This document shows positions 6,913-9,916 of a DNA stretch of 9,916 nucleotides, piece after piece. The translations under genes and the position numbers were made by a program. The notes below the pieces were generated by a model. That model was not told the DNA's origin. It ran no database searches and saw nothing but the letters and a program-made list of their open reading frames with translations. Position 1 is the first letter of the stretch. Every line of letters starts with the position of its first letter. Source of the stretch: an uncultured Clostridia bacterium (GTDB lineage Bacteria > Bacillota > Clostridia > Oscillospirales > Acutalibacteraceae); contig CAMHOI010000028.1 in NCBI GenBank assembly GCA_946186725.1, forward strand, positions 1-9,916, given 5' to 3'.

Positions 6913-6934
6913 GGGCGAGGATCGCTGCTCGCCC
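6913..6934. other. Hairpin in the gap between the two M23 genes
   Basis: Arms GGGCGAG (6913-6919) and CTCGCCC (6928-6934) form a 7-bp stem with an 8-nt loop, starting 6 nt after the stop codon of the first M23 gene. No U-run follows on the minus strand, only GT, a C-run and GTTTAACC, so full termination is unlikely. It could trim or stabilise the transcript and make expression of the two hydrolases unequal. Confidence 0.45.
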
Positions 6935-6939
6935 GACGG

Positions 6940-8061
6940 TCAGTTATAGTAATTCAGCGGATTGGTGGCGGTGCCGTTCTTGCGGATCTCGAAGTGGAGA
7001 TGGGGGCCGGTGACGTTGCCGGTCGCGCCGACGTAGCCGATGGTGGCTCCCTTGGTCACCGAGGCGCCCACGCCGTAGGAGGACAGGTAGCGCATGTGGC
7101 CGTAGAGGGTGACGTAGCCGTTGCCGTGGTCGATCATGATGCAGTTGCCGTAACCGCTGTAATACTTGCTGAGGATGACGGTGCCGCTGTCGGCGGCGAC
7201 GATGGGCTTGCCCAGCACGCCCTCCGAGGCGGAAATGATGTCCACACCGGTGTGCTGGCGGCCCCAGCGGGCGCCGAAGCCGGAGGAGATCTTATAGCAG
7301 CCGGGCAGGGGCCAGATGAACTGTCCCGTGCCGGTCTTGCCGCCGGAGGTGGTCGCGGCAGAGGTCTGGGCGCGCTTGATGGCGGCCTGAATGTCGGCCT
7401 CCTCCTTCTGAATGGCGGCGAGATCCTTGTTGAGGGCGTTCACCTGCTTATTGTAGGCGGAAACGGTCTTGTTGACCTCGGCGTAGGCGGCGACCAGCTC
7501 GGCCTTCTTGACAAGGATCTCGTCCTCGGAGGCCTTGAGCTGCTCCTGCGCCAGCTCCAGCTCGGCGATGGCGTCCAGAATGGCGGTGATCATCTCGCTG
7601 TCGTGGCGGGAGACGGAGGCCGAAAGCTCCGACTTGGCGAGATAGTCGCCGTAGTCCTCCGCCGACAGGAGAATGGACAGCTTGCTGTTGCCGGCCGTGT
7701 AGATGGCGACCAGGCGGCGCTTGAGGTTCTCCTTGGAGGAGGCGAGCTGCTCGGTGCGCTCCTGTACGGTGGCGCGGCACTGACGGATCTGCTCCTCGTG
7801 GAGGTCGATCTCCTTCTGCACGGCGTCCACCTGGGCCTGGAGGGCGGCCAACTGCTCCTCATAGGGCGCGTTCTGTTTCTTGAGCGCGGCGATCTTGGCC
7901 TTGACGGCGTTGGCGTTGGCCTTGGCGGCCTCCAGCGCCGACTGATACTCGGCGACGGACTTGGCCGAGGCGGACGGCAGGGGCGCGGCGACGGTCAGAA
8001 CGGCCAGCAGCACACCGACGGTCAGCAGGGAAAGCAGTCTCTTACAGCGCACGGAACTCAC
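6940..8061 (-). CDS. Secreted coiled-coil M23 peptidase, first copy (probable FtsEX partner)
   Basis: A 373-residue exported protein. Signal peptide about 1-33 (CKRLL, hydrophobic core, ASA before K34). Coiled coil about 35-232 with the hinge-like segment RLVAIYTAGNSKLSILLSAE (116-135), as in CwlO/PcsB/EnvC-like proteins that dock on the FtsX extracellular domain. A short Ser/Thr/Gly linker (233-245) leads to an M23 domain with H270, D274, H322, H354 and H356 in place. E. coli EnvC has a degenerate site and only activates amidases; this protein looks enzymatically competent. The gene starts at a GTG 20 nt inside the end of ftsX, implying translational coupling. A second GTG at 8052 would give a protein three residues shorter and cannot be excluded. 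It lies directly after ftsX, where the hydrolase partner of FtsEX is commonly encoded. Confidence 0.92.
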   Translation of the reverse strand: MSSVRCKRLLSLLTVGVLLAVLTVAAPLPSASAKSVAEYQSALEAAKANANAVKAKIAALKKQNAPYEEQLAALQAQVDAVQKEIDLHEEQIRQCRATVQERTEQLASSKENLKRRLVAIYTAGNSKLSILLSAEDYGDYLAKSELSASVSRHDSEMITAILDAIAELELAQEQLKASEDEILVKKAELVAAYAEVNKTVSAYNKQVNALNKDLAAIQKEEADIQAAIKRAQTSAATTSGGKTGTGQFIWPLPGCYKISSGFGARWGRQHTGVDIISASEGVLGKPIVAADSGTVILSKYYSGYGNCIMIDHGNGYVTLYGHMRYLSSYGVGASVTKGATIGYVGATGNVTGPHLHFEIRKNGTATNPLNYYN

Positions 8062-8965
8062 TGCCTTCCTTACGCAGATACTTGGCGATGGTGAAGCGGC
8101 TGCCCAGGAAGCCGATGATCACGCCGATCAGGGCGAACATCCCCAGCAGAGGCAGGACCAGCTCGCGGAAGGGCACCAGAGTGAAGCCGTCCAACGCTTC
8201 GGCGGCCTTGACGACGGCGACGGTGTAGACGCCGTAGAGGAGCCCGGTGGAAAGCACGGCGGCGAACAGCCCCAGCAGCACGCCCTCCACCAGGAAGGGA
8301 GCGCGCACGAAGCGGTCGGTCGCGCCGACGGCCTTCATGATGCTGATCTCCAGCTTGCGGGAGAACATGGTGATGCGGATGGTGTTGCACACGATCACCG
8401 CGGCGATAATCAGAAGCAGAATCATCAATCCGGCGCTGACGACGGTCACGACCCGCCGGATGTCGGTGATGCGCTTGGTGATGTCGGCGTCATAACGGAC
8501 CGAGGCGACCCCCTTGACGTCCTTGAGCTTCTTGATGGTGGACTCCATCTTGGTCAGATCCTTGATGTGGACCTCGCTGCCGTTGGGCAGGGGGTTGTCC
8601 CCTTCCAGGTACTCGGTGAAAAGGGCGCGCTGATCCTCGGTCAGCTCCATGCCCTCCAACAGCCCCTCCAGAGCGGGGCCCTTTGGCAGAAACTTGACGG
8701 AAGCGACGTTGGGCATCTTGCCCACCTTGGCGGAGAGGGCCTCGGCGGCGGCGTCATCCAGCTCCTCCGAATAGTAGACCAAAACGACGTCCTGCTCGCT
8801 GAGGTTGCCGAGGTACTTGTTGATGTTCTGCGTCAGGCACATGGCGACGCCCATGATGAGCATGCAGGCGACCAGCACGCCGATGGAGGCGAAGGACATG
8901 AGCCGGTTGACCCAGACGTTCTTGAAGCCCTCGCCGATCAGATAGCGTCCGCTTCTGGCGTTCAT
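8042..8965 (-). CDS. ftsX: Cell division protein FtsX
   Basis: A 307-residue membrane component of FtsEX. Four membrane segments are visible at about 24-45, 171-195, 222-248 and 268-292. A large extracellular domain (about 46-170) sits between the first two and is the part known to contact the coiled-coil hydrolase partner. The motif EISIMKAVGATDRFVRAPF (206-224) is the cytoplasmic coupling region seen in FtsX/MacB-type permeases that contacts the ATPase. FtsX does not transport a substrate; ATP hydrolysis by FtsE is passed across the membrane to switch on peptidoglycan hydrolysis. The ATG overlaps the ftsE stop as ATGA, so the two are translationally coupled. Length is typical for the family. 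Confidence 0.97.
   Translation of the reverse strand: MNARSGRYLIGEGFKNVWVNRLMSFASIGVLVACMLIMGVAMCLTQNINKYLGNLSEQDVVLVYYSEELDDAAAEALSAKVGKMPNVASVKFLPKGPALEGLLEGMELTEDQRALFTEYLEGDNPLPNGSEVHIKDLTKMESTIKKLKDVKGVASVRYDADITKRITDIRRVVTVVSAGLMILLLIIAAVIVCNTIRITMFSRKLEISIMKAVGATDRFVRAPFLVEGVLLGLFAAVLSTGLLYGVYTVAVVKAAEALDGFTLVPFRELVLPLLGMFALIGVIIGFLGSRFTIAKYLRKEGSEFRAL
8064..8071 (-). promoter_or_regulatory. Ribosome binding site inside ftsX for the first M23 gene
   Basis: AAGGAAGG on the minus strand lies within the last codons of ftsX. Its AAGGA half is about 5 nt from the GTG at 8061, while the end of the motif is 11 nt from the GTG at 8052. The first start fits better, but the difference is only three residues before the signal peptide core. 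Confidence 0.55.
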
Positions 8966-9729
8966 TCGCGCTCACCGCCCTTCTCTTCCTGCGCAGGCAC
9001 GGGGGCCGGCGGGACGAAGTCGCCCGCATTGTCAGCCACGACGGTGCCGTTCTCGATCATGACCACGCGGCGGTTGAAGTCGCGCACGAGCTGGTGCTCG
9101 TGGGTGACCATGACCACGGTGGTGCCGCGGCGGTTGATCTCGGTGAGCAGGTCGACGATCTCATAGGACATCTGCGGGTCGACGTTGCCGGTGGGCTCGT
9201 CCGCGATGATAAGGGAGGGATTGTTGATGAGGGCGCGGGCCAGGCCGACGCGCTGCTGCTCACCGCCCGACAGCTCGTTGGGCATGCTGCGGGCTTTGTT
9301 GGCCAGCCCGACCAGGTTGAGGGCGTAGGCGACCCGCTTGCGGATCTCCTGCCCCGAGGCGCCCACGACATGCATGGGGAAGGCGACGTTCTGCGCCACC
9401 GTCATGGTGGGGATGAGACGGAAGTCCTGAAAAACGATCCCCATGGTGCGGCGAAGCTGGGGGATCTGACGGCGGCGGATCTTGGACAGCTTGTAGCCCG
9501 AAACGGTGATCTCGCCCGCGCTGAGCTTCTCCTCCCGCATGATGAGCTTCATGAAGGTGGATTTGCCGGCGCCGGACGGGCCGACGACAAAGACGAACTC
9601 GCCCCGGTTGATCTTCAGATTGAAGTCCTTGAGGGCGTGGGTGCCGTTCTTGTAGTTTTTGTAAACGCCGCGAAATTCGATCTGGGTGCGGTTGTTGGCC
9701 GCGCCGGGATCGTTGCGCAAGGAAGCCAT
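8962..9729 (-). CDS. ftsE: Cell division ATP-binding protein FtsE
   Basis: A 255-residue ABC ATPase, the cytoplasmic half of FtsEX. All nucleotide-binding motifs are intact: Walker A GPSGAGKST (50-58), Q-loop Q101 (VFQDFRLIP), signature LSGGEQQR (153-160), Walker B LIIADE with E178, and switch H210. The segment NVAFPMHVVG after the Q-loop is FtsE-like. It is longer than the usual FtsE (about 220-230 residues): 15 or so extra N-terminal residues before the IEFRGVYKNY strand and a Pro/Glu-rich tail after about 235 (VPPAPVPAQEE). The ATG is supported by GGAG 9 nt upstream, and no later Met exists before the first domain strand. It lies 45 nt after the regulator gene and overlaps ftsX by 4 nt. 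Confidence 0.97.
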   Translation of the reverse strand: MASLRNDPGAANNRTQIEFRGVYKNYKNGTHALKDFNLKINRGEFVFVVGPSGAGKSTFMKLIMREEKLSAGEITVSGYKLSKIRRRQIPQLRRTMGIVFQDFRLIPTMTVAQNVAFPMHVVGASGQEIRKRVAYALNLVGLANKARSMPNELSGGEQQRVGLARALINNPSLIIADEPTGNVDPQMSYEIVDLLTEINRRGTTVVMVTHEHQLVRDFNRRVVMIENGTVVADNAGDFVPPAPVPAQEEKGGERE

Positions 9730-9774
9730 GGCAATCTACTCCGATCTGGATGGGATATGTCCCCGCAGGGGGGA

Positions 9775-9916
9775 TCAGGCGCCGTACTTGACGGGGTTGG
9801 CGCTGAGGTATTTCTTGACCATCAGGGCGATCTTAAAGACGATCGCGTGGTCGAACTCGCGCAGGTCGAGCCCGGTGATCTTCTTGATCTTCTCCAGGCG
9901 GTAGACCAGCGTGTTG
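9775..9916 (-). CDS. PucR/CdaR-type transcriptional regulator, C-terminal HTH (5' end outside window)
   Basis: Only the last 46 codons are present, ending in TGA at 9777-9775. The residues NTLVYRLEKIKKITGLDLRE followed by a helical stretch (FKIALMVKKYL) match the pattern of the C-terminal helix-turn-helix of PucR/CdaR-family regulators, which typically reads RNTL.YRL..I...TGLDLR. Members bind DNA with this end and sense small molecules through N-terminal domains not seen here. The stop lies 45 nt before ftsE in the same direction, so readthrough into the division operon is possible. No terminator or promoter could be recognised in that gap; a 4-5 bp CCCC/GGGG inverted repeat at about 9760-9774 has no U-tract. 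Confidence 0.7.
   Translation of the reverse strand, partial: NTLVYRLEKIKKITGLDLREFDHAIVFKIALMVKKYLSANPVKYGA

Noticed and set aside
6637..9166. Further plus-strand open frames opposite the M23, ftsX and ftsE genes (6637-8094 and 7961-9166).
   Set aside because: They are antisense shadows of well-identified genes. His/Asp/Gly-rich translations arise from complementing coiled-coil and ABC codons.
9757..9774. CCCC/GGGG inverted repeat after the regulator gene as a terminator.
   Set aside because: The stem is only 4-5 bp and no U-run follows on the minus strand.

Overview
The window reads as a chromosomal segment of a GC-rich Firmicute, most likely a clostridial gut-type bacterium (Oscillospiraceae/Ruminococcaceae-like). 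This is an inference from the high GC content, strong GGAGG-type ribosome binding sites, an ftsEX locus followed by a secreted coiled-coil peptidase and an S41 protease, and a SigA-type promoter. Every gene I can support lies on the minus strand, so transcription runs from high to low coordinates. No RNA genes, insertion sequences, integrases or CRISPR arrays were seen.

Reading in the direction of transcription, 9916-9775 is the C-terminal end of a PucR/CdaR-type regulator. A tight cluster follows: ftsE (9729-8962), ftsX (8965-8042), a secreted coiled-coil M23 peptidase (8061-6940), a second M23 peptidase that is its paralogue (6875-5712), and a membrane-anchored S41 C-terminal processing peptidase with a PDZ domain (5681-4401). 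Gaps within the cluster are short or negative: ftsE/ftsX overlap by 4 nt, ftsX/M23 by 20 nt, and the remaining gaps are 64 and 30 nt. This is a cell-wall remodelling operon. FtsEX is an ABC-type mechanotransmitter that controls extracellular peptidoglycan hydrolysis. The two M23 proteins, with CwlO/PcsB/EnvC-like coiled coils and intact zinc sites, are the probable controlled enzymes, and the S41 protease may process exported proteins.

A 237-nt spacer (4164-4400) separates this operon from the next unit. It holds one strong hairpin and one weak one, which probably end the operon, and then a near-consensus promoter (-35 TTGACT, 17-nt spacer, -10 TAGAAT). That promoter drives a second unit of two tandem paralogues. 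The first (4163-1809) is a 784-residue lipoprotein with a right-handed beta-helix resembling GH49/GH28 polysaccharide hydrolases, a copper-amine-oxidase-N-like domain and a CBM4/9-like C-terminal domain. The second (1738 to beyond position 1) has the same architecture but begins after the point where the first has its signal peptide and linker, so it has no visible export signal. In both, one of the Asp residues expected in a GH49/GH28-type active site appears to be Asn.

The points most worth following up are the exported/unexported paralogue pair with an altered active site, and the pairing of one FtsEX with two tandem, apparently active M23 hydrolases.
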